Source of the DNA: a bacterium
Lineage (GTDB): Bacteria; ARS69
Assembly (NCBI GenBank): GCA_025774805.1
Contig: JALGZR010000014.1
Span: 1 to 64,000 of the forward strand
Reading direction: 5' to 3'
DNA: 64,000 nucleotides
Positions 17,619-26,030 of this stretch are shown one piece after another. How positions within the stretch are numbered: position 1 is the stretch's first letter; every line of letters starts with the position of its first letter. The translations under genes and the position numbers were made by a program. The notes beneath the pieces were generated by a model, which was not told the DNA's origin, did no database searches, and saw only the letters and a list, made by a program, of their open reading frames with translations.

Positions 17619-19702
17619 GTGTCGCTCCTTCTCGAGTCGGGGTGGGGTCGCGTGAGGGCGAGGGTTCTCAGCACGATCTTGAGATCCTCCAGTGGGGATT
17701 GATACTGCAGGTACGAAACCGAAAGGGAAACCTCTTCCTGGAGGGTCAGGTTCTCGTCCGCGTTCAGCCTCCACGGGCCCGTGGCTCCGGGACGCACGAG
17801 ATCGAAGAGCGTCCGGAGCTCGTCCCGCTCCGCGACGGTCTCGGGAGAGAGCGGTCGTGGCCCCACCAGAGCGAGCTCCCCCCGGAGAACGTGCCCCAGG
17901 GTGTCGGCCAGGGAGACGGCCCCGGAGGCGGGATCGATCCGACGCCAGAAGACCTTCCCCCCGAGTCCGTGGATCTTCTCGTGGGACTCCTCCGGATCGA
18001 CCGGGCGGCGAGCTCGCCAGGCGGTCTTCGGTCCGAGGAACATCAGGACGACGCCCGCGACGACGAGGTCGAACGCGCGGCGGAGAATCCTCACGAGAGG
18101 TCGACCGGGGACCCAGCCGAGATCCACGGCGGGCCGGCCCAGAACCGAGACCCGGGCGACGTGCCCGGAGAGGAAGTCGGCCGCCCCGGAGATCAGACGG
18201 ATGCGCACCCCCTCGCGCCGGCAGAGCAGGACGAACCGGACCAGCTCGCGATCGGAGAACGTGGGGCGCACGAGCAGCACCTCGCTCACCCGGTGGCGGC
18301 GGATGATCTCCCGGATGCCATCCGACTCCCAGAAGAGACGGAATCTCCGCTCCGCGTCGTCGGGGCGATCGGGCAGCGTCGCCACGACCTCGTGGCCGAG
18401 GGCGGGCCTTTTCTCGAGGGCCTCCGCGAGCTCCCCGGCCGCCCTGCGTTCACCGACGACGAGGGTCCGCACGAGATCGAATCGGCTGCGGCGAAGCGTG
18501 CGGGCCACGGTCCCCAGCGCGCTCCGCCCCGCGAGCATGAGCCCGAACGCGAGGGGGAGGAAGACCGCCACCATGAAGCGGCTGTGTAGCTCCGAGCCGG
18601 TGAGAAACGTGCTGGCCATCAACACGAGCGTCGAGAACGCCAGCCCCTTGGCGAGGATGAAGGCGTCGTCGAGGAGATCCCGCGTCGTCGGACGGAGATA
18701 GAGGCCGAGGAGGAAGTTCACGAAGAGCACGACGCCGTTCATCAGCAGCACGAAGTCGCCGTAGGCGGACAGGGAGAAGACCGGGCGCTGGAGCACGGTG
18801 CTAAGAACGGAGCGGAGACCGAACGCGAAGAGAAAAGCGACGTTCACGGCGATCACGTCGCCGACGAGGAGCAGTCCCCCCATGAGGAGATCTCGGTTCT
18901 TCCGCAGACGGTACAGCATCGTGTTCCACTTGTCGAAGAAGCGGAACATGCTCCCCAGGTGAGCCAGCAGACGCGTGTTGGCGAGACCGCCCCCCCGCGC
19001 GCTCTCCCTCCGGTGCATGTGGAGCATCCGGGAATGCGGAACGTATTCGACCTTCCACTCGTGTTGCTTCATCCGGTAGCACCAGTCGACGTCCTCGAAG
19101 TACATGAAGAACCGCTCGTCCATCAGTCCCACGTCGACGATCGCCTCGCGCCGCACCATGAGGCACGCACCGAGCATCCAATCGACCTCCCGAACGGTGT
19201 CGTGATCCCAGTCCATCATCAGGTGATCGCGCACCGTCCGACTGTTCGGAAAGACCCGCCCGAGGGGAGTCCGGCGGTGCAGGAGCGTCGTCAGCGTGTA
19301 AAAGGTGCGGCAGGAGTACTGCAGCGTACCGTCCGGGTTGAGCAGCTTTCCTCCGGCGATCCCGGTCTTGGGGTTCTCTTCCAGGTGCCGGGCGAGAGCG
19401 TCGATGGCCCCGGGAAGCACCTCGATGTCGGGGTTGAGGATGAGCACGTACCGCCCGGTCGCGGCGCGGATGGCTTGGTTCACCGCCCGGGAATACCCGA
19501 CGTTCTCGTCGTTTGCGATCAACCGGACGTCGGGGTGCTCCCGCGTGAGCATCTCCGCCGAGCCGTCGACCGAGGCGTTGTCGACGACCAGGATCTCGTA
19601 CGGACGCGACGTCCCCGACTCCGCGACCGTGACGAGCAGACGTCGTAGGAGATCCCGCGTGTTGTAGCTGACGACGACGACACTGACCTCGACCCGCGTC
19701 AC
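17615..19702 (-). CDS. GT2 glycosyltransferase fused to a polyprenyl phosphoglycosyltransferase-like domain lacking its catalytic motif
   Basis: A 695-residue fusion. Residues 1-260 are a GT2 domain (VVSYNTRDLL, VDNASVDGS, ILNPDIEVLP, FMYFEDVDWCYR). Four to five membrane helices follow (about 275-395), then a Rossmann-like CoA-binding-type segment (about 405-520) and a C-terminal part resembling WbaP/WcaJ sugar-phosphate transferases (RRAFDLVVAGVV at 541, VLRGELALVGPRP at 605-617). The expected KFRSM and DELPQ motifs are absent: residues 596-603 read VSLADTLG. The known Asp-Glu catalytic pair is therefore missing and transferase activity of that half is doubtful. The GTG at 19702 overlaps the DPM-like gene stop. 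Confidence 0.82.
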   Translation of the reverse strand: MTRVEVSVVVVSYNTRDLLRRLLVTVAESGTSRPYEILVVDNASVDGSAEMLTREHPDVRLIANDENVGYSRAVNQAIRAATGRYVLILNPDIEVLPGAIDALARHLEENPKTGIAGGKLLNPDGTLQYSCRTFYTLTTLLHRRTPLGRVFPNSRTVRDHLMMDWDHDTVREVDWMLGACLMVRREAIVDVGLMDERFFMYFEDVDWCYRMKQHEWKVEYVPHSRMLHMHRRESARGGGLANTRLLAHLGSMFRFFDKWNTMLYRLRKNRDLLMGGLLLVGDVIAVNVAFLFAFGLRSVLSTVLQRPVFSLSAYGDFVLLMNGVVLFVNFLLGLYLRPTTRDLLDDAFILAKGLAFSTLVLMASTFLTGSELHSRFMVAVFLPLAFGLMLAGRSALGTVARTLRRSRFDLVRTLVVGERRAAGELAEALEKRPALGHEVVATLPDRPDDAERRFRLFWESDGIREIIRRHRVSEVLLVRPTFSDRELVRFVLLCRREGVRIRLISGAADFLSGHVARVSVLGRPAVDLGWVPGRPLVRILRRAFDLVVAGVVLMFLGPKTAWRARRPVDPEESHEKIHGLGGKVFWRRIDPASGAVSLADTLGHVLRGELALVGPRPLSPETVAERDELRTLFDLVRPGATGPWRLNADENLTLQEEVSLSVSYLQYQSPLEDLKIVLRTLALTRPHPDSRRSDT

Positions 19703-20469
19703 CGGGGCGGGGTGTCCCTCCTCGTCGCCGGCCGACCCCATAGGGAGGTGAACCGGAGTTTCCATACCAGCCAAAACGCCTCGCCGATGATCTTGCGGTC
19801 CATCTTGGAAGTACCCGAGTGTCGATCCACGAAGACGATCGGAATCTCTCGAATCGTGAATCCGGCCTTCCACGCGTGGTAGTTCATCTCGATCTGGAAG
19901 CCGTAACCGTCCGAACCGATGCGATCGAGATCGATCGTCTCCAGGACCCGCCGCCGGAAACACTTGTAACCGCCGGTGGAGTCCCTCAGAGGGAGTCCGG
20001 TGACGACCCGCGCGTACAGGTTCGCCCCGTAGGAGAGGATCAGCCGCCGGATGGGCCAGTTGACGACGTTGGCTCCTCCCCCGAGATACCGGGACCCCAC
20101 GACCAGATCCACACCCTCCGCATCGGCCTGCCGGAGCATCTCCGGAAGGAACTTCGGATCGTGGGAGAAGTCGGCGTCCATCTGACAGATGTACTCGGCC
20201 TCCGTGCTCCGGAGCGCCCATCGAAAGCCCTCCACGTACGCCGATCCGAGGCCGAGCTTCCCGGCACGGTGCAGGGCGTGAACGCGGCCTCCCGTCTCCT
20301 CTCCGAGCCCGTCCGCGAGCCGCCCCGTGCCGTCGGGGGAGGCGTCGTCCACCACCAGGATTCCGATCGACGGATCGATCTCCAGCACCTGGGGAGCCAG
20401 GCTCTTCAGATTCTCCCGCTCGTTGTACGTCGGAATGATGACGAGAATTCTCACCGGGATCCTGCTCAT
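19699..20469 (-). CDS. Polyprenol-phosphate mannose synthase-like GT2
   Basis: A 256-residue GT2 enzyme of the DPM1/Ppm1 type. It shows VIIPTYNERENL, VVDDASPDGTG, the metal-binding QMDADFSHDP and the family motif GSRYLGGG followed by DSTGGYKCFRR, all highly conserved in enzymes that transfer mannose (or a related sugar) from GDP-sugar to polyprenyl phosphate. It has no membrane tail. Such lipid-linked sugars feed GT-C enzymes, several of which are encoded nearby. The ATG at 20469 is chosen because it begins just before the conserved strand; an ATG-proximal start at 20559 would add a proline-rich stretch of no evident fold. A candidate promoter lies about 100 bases upstream. Confidence 0.9.
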   Translation of the reverse strand: MSRIPVRILVIIPTYNERENLKSLAPQVLEIDPSIGILVVDDASPDGTGRLADGLGEETGGRVHALHRAGKLGLGSAYVEGFRWALRSTEAEYICQMDADFSHDPKFLPEMLRQADAEGVDLVVGSRYLGGGANVVNWPIRRLILSYGANLYARVVTGLPLRDSTGGYKCFRRRVLETIDLDRIGSDGYGFQIEMNYHAWKAGFTIREIPIVFVDRHSGTSKMDRKIIGEAFWLVWKLRFTSLWGRPATRRDTPPR

Positions 20470-20575
20470 CGGGGGGGGCGGAGGCACCTCGGGACAGAGC
20501 GGCCCCACCCGGGGACGGCCCCGGGGACGGCCGCGGCACGGCTCTCCCGGCTCGCTCAAGCGGTGTCAGGAGAAG

Positions 20576-20584
20576 ATTTTAGCA
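20576..20584 (-). promoter_or_regulatory. Candidate extended -10 promoter before the DPM-like gene
   Basis: In the 150-bp gap between two GT2 genes the minus strand reads TGCTAAAAT (20584-20576), an extended -10 element; no good -35 is seen, which such promoters can tolerate. It would give a leader of about 100 bases containing a 12-bp direct repeat (ccggggacggcc region, 20512-20534). It would drive the DPM-like, GT2-PGT, propeller and amidohydrolase genes. Confidence 0.4.
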
Positions 20585-20619
20585 CGTCGGATGGGAAAGG
20601 GGTACGGCTCGACGGGCGC

Positions 20620-21594
20620 TCACTCCGCCTCCCTCTGCCCCACCTCGCCCCGGTCCGCGGGGCTCAGGCCCCCGCCCCCCGCGGAGTCCCCGCGATCCTC
20701 CCGCAGCGACGTGATCTGCTCGGCCAGGAATCCGAGCCCCAGGAGCTGGATCCCGACCATGACGAGAAGCATCGTGAGGAACAGGAGCGGACGGGAGCCC
20801 ACGCCGGTCAGGATCTTCTGCCCGACGAGGATCACCCCGAGGAGGACTCCCCCTCCCGTCAGGCCGATCCCCCACGAGCCGAAGAGCAGCATCGGCTTGT
20901 CCCGGAACGACATCTCGAACTTCACCACGAGAAGGTCGAGCAGTCCGCGCAGAATGCGGCGGCGGCCGAACTTGGACCGCCCCGAGTGCCGCGGATGGTA
21001 GTTCGTCCGGATCTCCTTGAATCGGAATCCTTTCCCGGCCGCCAACACGACGACGTAGCGGTGCCAGTCGGATCGGAGGTGGATGGCATCGATCACTTCC
21101 CGTCGGAACCCCTTGATCCAGTTGAGATCGTGGGCGTCGATGCCGAAGAGCCGGCGGCAGAGGAAGTTGTAGACGGCCGATACGAAGACTTTGCCCTCGC
21201 GGCGGGCGATCCGCCGGCCGGCGACGACGTCGTTTCCGTTCTCGAGCTCCGCGAACAGTTTGGGAATGTCCTCCGCCGGATCCGACTGGAGATCGGCCGG
21301 GAGGAACAGAATGTAATCGCCGCGGATGTTCCGGAATCCGGTATTGAGGGCCTCGGACAGGCCGAAGTTGCGACGGTGGCGGAAGGCCCGGATCCAGAGA
21401 TGGCGCATCCGCTCCGCCTCGATTCTCTCCCACGTCCGATCCGAGCTGCCGTCGTCCACGAACACGGCCTCACCCGGGCGGCCCGTCGCCGCGAGACCCT
21501 CCTCGATGCGCTCGACGACCCGTCCGATGTTCCCCTCTTCGTTGAACGCCGGAATGATCACGGAGATCACGGGCCGGTCGGACATCGGGCTCAT
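20620..21594 (-). CDS. ArnC/DpgS-like membrane GT2
   Basis: A 324-residue GT2 enzyme with a C-terminal pair of membrane helices (about 235-295). It has VIIPAFNEEGNIG, VDDGSSDRTWE, LFLPADLQSDPAED in the DxD position (the first residue is Ala-Asp rather than Asp-x-Asp), and NWIKGFRREV. This layout matches undecaprenyl-phosphate glycosyltransferases such as ArnC, GtrB and DPM-type enzymes with membrane tails, which make lipid-linked monosaccharides for later transfer. The ATG at 21594 overlaps the Gfo/Idh stop as ATGA, so the two are probably in the same pathway. The product sugar is unknown. Confidence 0.87.
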   Translation of the reverse strand: MSPMSDRPVISVIIPAFNEEGNIGRVVERIEEGLAATGRPGEAVFVDDGSSDRTWERIEAERMRHLWIRAFRHRRNFGLSEALNTGFRNIRGDYILFLPADLQSDPAEDIPKLFAELENGNDVVAGRRIARREGKVFVSAVYNFLCRRLFGIDAHDLNWIKGFRREVIDAIHLRSDWHRYVVVLAAGKGFRFKEIRTNYHPRHSGRSKFGRRRILRGLLDLLVVKFEMSFRDKPMLLFGSWGIGLTGGGVLLGVILVGQKILTGVGSRPLLFLTMLLVMVGIQLLGLGFLAEQITSLREDRGDSAGGGGLSPADRGEVGQREAE

Positions 21595-22628
21595 CCGATC
21601 TCCTCGAAGCTCGGGATGTTCACCCCGTCCCCTCCCGCGGCGATCGAGCTCTGGGCGGCCTCGAGGGCCGCGACGACCGCCATTCCCTGTCGGCCGTCGG
21701 TGCGCGGGGTTGCGCGGCTCCGCACGCATTCCACGAAGTGGGCGCACTCTTCGGCCAGCGGCTCGGTGAAGACGATCTTCGGGATGTGGATGTCTCCCGA
21801 GTGGAGCCTGAGCTGGAACTCCCCGTACTCGGCGTCGGGGGTGGAGCGGCGCACTCCCTTGTCGTAGATCTTGACCTTGCCCTCCGACTCGACGTCGTCG
21901 TAGATGATCATCTTCTTCGTGCCGACGAACGTGGTCTTCCGAACCTTGCTCGGATCGAGCCAGCTGGAGTGGACGTGGGCCACGCTCCCGTTCGGGTACT
22001 CGAACACCGCGAAGACCACGTCCTCGATGCCGGGCTGGAGGAACGAGCGGCCCGTCGCCCGCACCCGCGTGGGCTCGGCCCCCAGGATGTGGTTCACGAT
22101 CGAGATGTCGTGGGGGGCGACGTTCCAGAGCGCGTTGACGTCCTGCCGGATGCGGCCCAAGTTCACGCGGCTCGAGTAGACGTAGAGGACGTCGCCGATC
22201 TCTCCCGAGTCGACCAGCTCTTTGATCTTCTTCACCGCCGCGTTGTAGATGAACGTGTGCCCGGTCATGAGGACCCGCCCGTTCTCCTCCGCGAACCGGA
22301 CGAGGGCCCGGCACTCCGCGACCGTCATGGCCAGCGGCTTCTCCACGAGGACGTCCTTCCCCGCCTTCATCGACCGGAGGCCCAGATCGTGGTGGGTGGA
22401 CGCCGGAGTCGCGAGAATGATCGCGTCGATCGAGTCGTCGTCCAGCACGCGCCCGAACTCCGACTCCAGCGCCACGCCGGGATAGCCCCGACCGATCTTC
22501 CGAAGGCGCTCCGCGTCCACGTCACAGATCGCTCGGAGTCGGGCCCCGGGCGTGTTCGCCGCGTTGCGGATCAGGTTCGGGCCCCAGTACCCGGCTCCGA
22601 CCACCGCCAGTCCGATGCTCTCCGACAT
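21591..22628 (-). CDS. Gfo/Idh/MocA family sugar oxidoreductase
   Basis: A 345-residue NAD(P)-dependent oxidoreductase. The N-terminus carries the Rossmann motif VVGAGYWGPNLIRN, followed by the family motif LVEKPLAMTVAECRAL and the catalytic-region NVAPHDISIVNHI. The last two resemble WlbA/Gnn-type UDP-N-acetylglucosamine(uronate) 3-dehydrogenases used to make amino sugars for glycans. It is encoded directly before, and ATGA-coupled to, a membrane GT2, which supports a nucleotide-sugar role. No aminotransferase or acetyltransferase partner lies adjacent, so the pathway is incomplete within this window. Confidence 0.85.
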   Translation of the reverse strand: MSESIGLAVVGAGYWGPNLIRNAANTPGARLRAICDVDAERLRKIGRGYPGVALESEFGRVLDDDSIDAIILATPASTHHDLGLRSMKAGKDVLVEKPLAMTVAECRALVRFAEENGRVLMTGHTFIYNAAVKKIKELVDSGEIGDVLYVYSSRVNLGRIRQDVNALWNVAPHDISIVNHILGAEPTRVRATGRSFLQPGIEDVVFAVFEYPNGSVAHVHSSWLDPSKVRKTTFVGTKKMIIYDDVESEGKVKIYDKGVRRSTPDAEYGEFQLRLHSGDIHIPKIVFTEPLAEECAHFVECVRSRATPRTDGRQGMAVVAALEAAQSSIAAGGDGVNIPSFEEIG

Positions 22629-22656
22629 GGAAGTCTCCTCGACGTTCCGCGATTCG

Positions 22657-23349
22657 CTAGTCGCCGAACCGGAATTTGATCAGGAAGTAGAGTGCCGCCA
22701 CCCCGTCTCGCCAGGTGATCTTTTTGCCCTCTTCGTAGCCTCGTCCATTGTACGAGATGGGGACCTCGTAGACGCGGTATCCCCGCTTGAAGACCTTGGC
22801 CGTGAACTCGGGCTCGAAACCGAACCGGTTCGTGGTGAGCGTCATTCCCCGGAAGATGTCGCCCCGGCACATCTTGAAACAGGTCTCCATGTCCGAGAGC
22901 ATGGTGTTGTACAGGACGTTCGTGATCCACGTCAGAAACCGGTTGCCGAGGTAATGCCAGTAGAGGAAGACCCGGTGGGTCCCGAGAAACCGCGTTCCGT
23001 ACGTGACGTCGGCCCGGCCGTCGAGAATGGGTGCGGCCAGGAGATTGTACTCCTCCGGGTAGTACTCCAGATCGGCGTCCTGCACGATGACGAGATCGCC
23101 CGTGACGTGAGGCTGGGCGGTCCGGATTCCCGCGCCCTTGCCCATGTTCACGGAGTGGCGGAACGTCCGGATGTTGTCCGCCGCCGCCTCGAGACGGGAA
23201 ATGATCTCCCACGTCGCGTCCGTCGAGGCGTCGTCGACGATCAGGATCTCCTTCTCGAGTGGAAAGCTCGCCTCCTGCACCCTCCGGACGATCTCCTCCA
23301 GGGTCGACTCCTCGTTGAAGACGGGGATGATCACGCTCAGCCGTTTCAA
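22657..23349 (-). CDS. GT2 family glycosyltransferase (DPM-like, short form)
   Basis: A 230-residue GT2 protein without membrane helices: LSVIIPVFNEESTLEEIV, LIVDDASTDATWE, GKGAGIRTA, IVQDADLEYYPEEY and GTRFLG, the set usual in polyprenyl-phosphate glucose or mannose synthases. It ends with a conserved KITWRDG motif seen in this subgroup. The TTG at 23349 overlaps the stop of the PMT-TPR gene as TTGA. Together with the adjacent DUF2304 protein and GT-C protein it looks like a lipid-sugar donor unit supplying the GT-C enzyme. Confidence 0.88.
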   Translation of the reverse strand: MKRLSVIIPVFNEESTLEEIVRRVQEASFPLEKEILIVDDASTDATWEIISRLEAAADNIRTFRHSVNMGKGAGIRTAQPHVTGDLVIVQDADLEYYPEEYNLLAAPILDGRADVTYGTRFLGTHRVFLYWHYLGNRFLTWITNVLYNTMLSDMETCFKMCRGDIFRGMTLTTNRFGFEPEFTAKVFKRGYRVYEVPISYNGRGYEEGKKITWRDGVAALYFLIKFRFGD

Positions 23350-25493
23350 CGCGTCAGCTCCCGAATCATCTCTTCCAGCTCCTTGTTCCGAGGATCGATC
23401 CGCAGGGCGGTGATCAGGCTCCGGAGCGCCCCTTCCCGGTCTCCCCGGTTCAGCCGGAGCACCCCCAGGTTCGTGTGATTGATGGGATCCCGGGGACGGC
23501 GGCGAATCGCCTCCCGAATCATCCTCTCGGCCCGGTCGTAATCCTCCAGTTTAAACCAGCAGAGGTATTCCAACGAGACAAGTTCGGGGATCTCCTCCTC
23601 TCCCGACTCCCGGTAGCGCCGGATGAGCTCGAGCCCCTCGGACCAGCGCTCCTGGGCCACGACCTCGAACAGCTCCTCGTAACGGGTGGGCGTGTACTCG
23701 TGGATGGGGACCCCGTCCACCGCGCGCGGAAGCCGGCGGATGTCGAGGGTACCGGCGAAGAGGGTGCGGACGGGCCAGGATTGGACGACGGTGGTCTGCT
23801 CGAGAAGGCCGGGGAACCGCTTCTCGACGAGCTGGCCGTCCCCGGCGCCGCAGACCGCGAGATGGGTCACCCCGTAGGTCTCGAGGATCCCCCTCTCCCC
23901 CGGCGGACCGAAGTAGGGAAGCGTCGCGATCGAGGTGTCCTGGGTCAGGAGCGGGGCCAGCGGCCCCAGCACGACCGCGTCGGGGCCGATGATCTGCGGA
24001 ACCGTGGTCTTCATCTCCTCGACGTAGTAGCTCCGGTGGACGACCCACCACCCGTACTGCCAGGCCGCCCACACGATCGAGATCCCGAGCAGGACCGCCG
24101 CGCCCCGGGCCGAGGTCCGTCCCGAGAGGCGCAGGGAGCGCACGCCGAAGACACCCAGGATCTCCCGGTGCCAGAGGATCAGCACGTAGGTCGCGATCGT
24201 GAAGATCCCGGCCCAGCTCACGTTCTGCAGAAACGTGTCCACGTTCTGGAAAATCCTCACCACGAAGTTGTACGCGTCGTCGGAAATCCGGGCCGGAGGG
24301 AGGATCAGGTACTCGAGGGCCATCGAGGCGTAGTGTTTCGCCCCGTCGATCGCCCCGAAGAAGAACGCGTAGAGGCCGATCACCAGGGGTAGGTGCTCGT
24401 CCCAGCGGACGGGAGCGGCGATGACCCGGGCCCCGCGCGCCAGCGCCCGATCCAACGTGATCGCGGTCAGAGCCACGAGAGGGGGCGCGACGAGCACGTA
24501 GTAGCGCGGGGCCTTGTAGGAGAGAAGCGAGAAGTAGATCCACATGCCCAGGAACCAGAAGGCCCAGATCGCGTGACCGTCCCGCAGACCGCGCCGGCGG
24601 GCCGCGCCGTTTCCGAGAACCCACACCGCGACGAAACACCCCACGATTCCGCACACGGGCATGCGGTAGAACATCCACGAGCGGCGCAACGTGTTGAAGA
24701 TCTCCCCCAGCCCGTTGAGGAGCGAGACGGTGAAGGGGAGATCGCCGTGGTAGCCGGTGGACTGGCGGATGACGTGGGCGACGATCTCCTCCCGGTGCGG
24801 CAGGAAGATCCCCAGTCCCCAGGATCCGATCGCGAGCCCCGCGCCGAGCAGAAACGGTCGCGAGCCCTTGAGGCCCTGCTCTCGCATCAGCACGAACGCG
24901 ATCATCGCGAGAAGGAAGCCCACGGCGTGGAACTTGCCGAAGAAGACGGCGGCGGCGGCGAGACCCCCGGACAGGAACTGGGACCGGGGTCCACGCGAGA
25001 TTCCCGCGACGCAGGCGAGAGTCATCAGCATGCCCGTCACGTTCTCGGCGATCGGGATCCGCGAGTACATGACGAGCCAGTGACACGTGGCGGCGAGGAC
25101 CGCCCCGAGGGCCGCCGCCCGCGGACCGGCGGATCGCCAGAGCGCCCACGCGAGTCCCGCCACGGTGAGCGTTCCGGCGAGCGCCGAGAGAATCAAGGTG
25201 GGGAGACGCCCCGGCCCGACCGGCAGGTAGCTGAGCCACGTGAGGAAGTTCGTCAGGGGATAGACGTAGAGATCCCGATTGTAATCGCGAATCCACTCAC
25301 CGTAGAGATGGGCGTTCCGGGCCGCGTGGACCATGGTCGGCGGATCGGTGTAGATCCCGTTGGACCACGAGAGGCGCACCGGAGGATCGGCCGCCGGCCA
25401 GGCCAGCCGGAGGACGAGCGCTCCGAGGATCGCGGCGGGAACGATCCAGCGGCGAAGGGGGAAGTCCGGAGCGGTCGACTCGGGCGAGTTCAA
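23346..25493 (-). CDS. PMT/ArnT-like membrane glycosyltransferase with C-terminal TPR repeats
   Basis: A 715-residue membrane protein with about eleven hydrophobic segments followed by a soluble tail. The first extracytoplasmic loop contains YTDPPTMVHAARN and GEWIRDYNRD, acidic residues positioned as in GT-C enzymes; later come SRIPIAENVTG, FFGKFHAVGF and YKAPRYYVLVAP. Residues about 610-715 form two to three TPR-like helix pairs (DPINHTNLGVLRLNRGDREGAL). The protein is a paralogue of the 706-residue product at 26031-28151. The TTG start at 25493 follows DUF2304 by four bases. Transfer of a lipid-linked sugar to a protein or lipid is inferred; the substrate is unknown. Confidence 0.72.
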   Translation of the reverse strand: MNSPESTAPDFPLRRWIVPAAILGALVLRLAWPAADPPVRLSWSNGIYTDPPTMVHAARNAHLYGEWIRDYNRDLYVYPLTNFLTWLSYLPVGPGRLPTLILSALAGTLTVAGLAWALWRSAGPRAAALGAVLAATCHWLVMYSRIPIAENVTGMLMTLACVAGISRGPRSQFLSGGLAAAAVFFGKFHAVGFLLAMIAFVLMREQGLKGSRPFLLGAGLAIGSWGLGIFLPHREEIVAHVIRQSTGYHGDLPFTVSLLNGLGEIFNTLRRSWMFYRMPVCGIVGCFVAVWVLGNGAARRRGLRDGHAIWAFWFLGMWIYFSLLSYKAPRYYVLVAPPLVALTAITLDRALARGARVIAAPVRWDEHLPLVIGLYAFFFGAIDGAKHYASMALEYLILPPARISDDAYNFVVRIFQNVDTFLQNVSWAGIFTIATYVLILWHREILGVFGVRSLRLSGRTSARGAAVLLGISIVWAAWQYGWWVVHRSYYVEEMKTTVPQIIGPDAVVLGPLAPLLTQDTSIATLPYFGPPGERGILETYGVTHLAVCGAGDGQLVEKRFPGLLEQTTVVQSWPVRTLFAGTLDIRRLPRAVDGVPIHEYTPTRYEELFEVVAQERWSEGLELIRRYRESGEEEIPELVSLEYLCWFKLEDYDRAERMIREAIRRRPRDPINHTNLGVLRLNRGDREGALRSLITALRIDPRNKELEEMIRELTR

Positions 25494-25497
25494 ATGG

Positions 25498-25854
25498 TCA
25501 CTCGTTTTCCGGTTCGGCGGAGGACTCCCGCGCCTCCTTGAGGAGCGAGATCTCCTGCGCCAACCGGTTCGAGCGCTCGGAGAGCCGGGAGTGGACCACC
25601 GAGAAGTGCAACAGGATCAGGAGAAGGAAGCCGAACCCGACGAGGAAGAGCGCGTTCGAGGGAACCTGGATCCCGAGTAGGATCGCGATCCGATCGAGGA
25701 GCCCCCTCCAACACGAGAGAAGGAGCAGCACCGCCGCGGTGAACAGCCAGAGGAGGGAGTACTCCTCCTGCAGTCGGCGGGAGCGGACCAGCTCGAGCAC
25801 TCCCAGGAGAAGTCCCGCGCTCCCGAGGATCGAGACCCACTGGATACGGTCCAT
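25498..25854 (-). CDS. DUF2304 family membrane protein
   Basis: A 118-residue protein with three hydrophobic helices (about 5-22, 31-48, 68-86) and a C-terminal coiled-coil-like segment (HSRLSERSNRLAQEISLLKE). The REEYSLLWL-like phrase (QEEYSLLWLF) after helix one is the hallmark of DUF2304, small proteins routinely encoded next to DPM-like GT2 genes, where they are thought to assist polyprenyl-phosphate glycosyltransfer. The ATG at 25854 has AAAGG upstream. Its neighbours here, a GT-C protein and a short GT2, fit that association exactly. Confidence 0.82.
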   Translation of the reverse strand: MDRIQWVSILGSAGLLLGVLELVRSRRLQEEYSLLWLFTAAVLLLLSCWRGLLDRIAILLGIQVPSNALFLVGFGFLLLILLHFSVVHSRLSERSNRLAQEISLLKEARESSAEPENE

Positions 25855-26030
25855 TTCTCGTACCTTTCTGCCCGGGCGGCCTCGGGGACGGCTTCCCCCC
25901 CCTCGGACATCCTCAGGGACGTCCTCGGAGGGGGCCCGCGAGGATATCACGCGGCCTCCGGCCCGTCACCGGCCGGGGTCCGACCCGACTTCCGACCTCC
26001 CGTCCCGGCCACTCCGAGATCCGGGAATCG

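Noticed and set aside
15192-17774. Longer N-terminus of the propeller protein starting at 17774
   Set aside because: The extra residues overlap the preceding gene and would bury the signal peptide; TTG 17618 has a ribosome site and the usual TTGA overlap.
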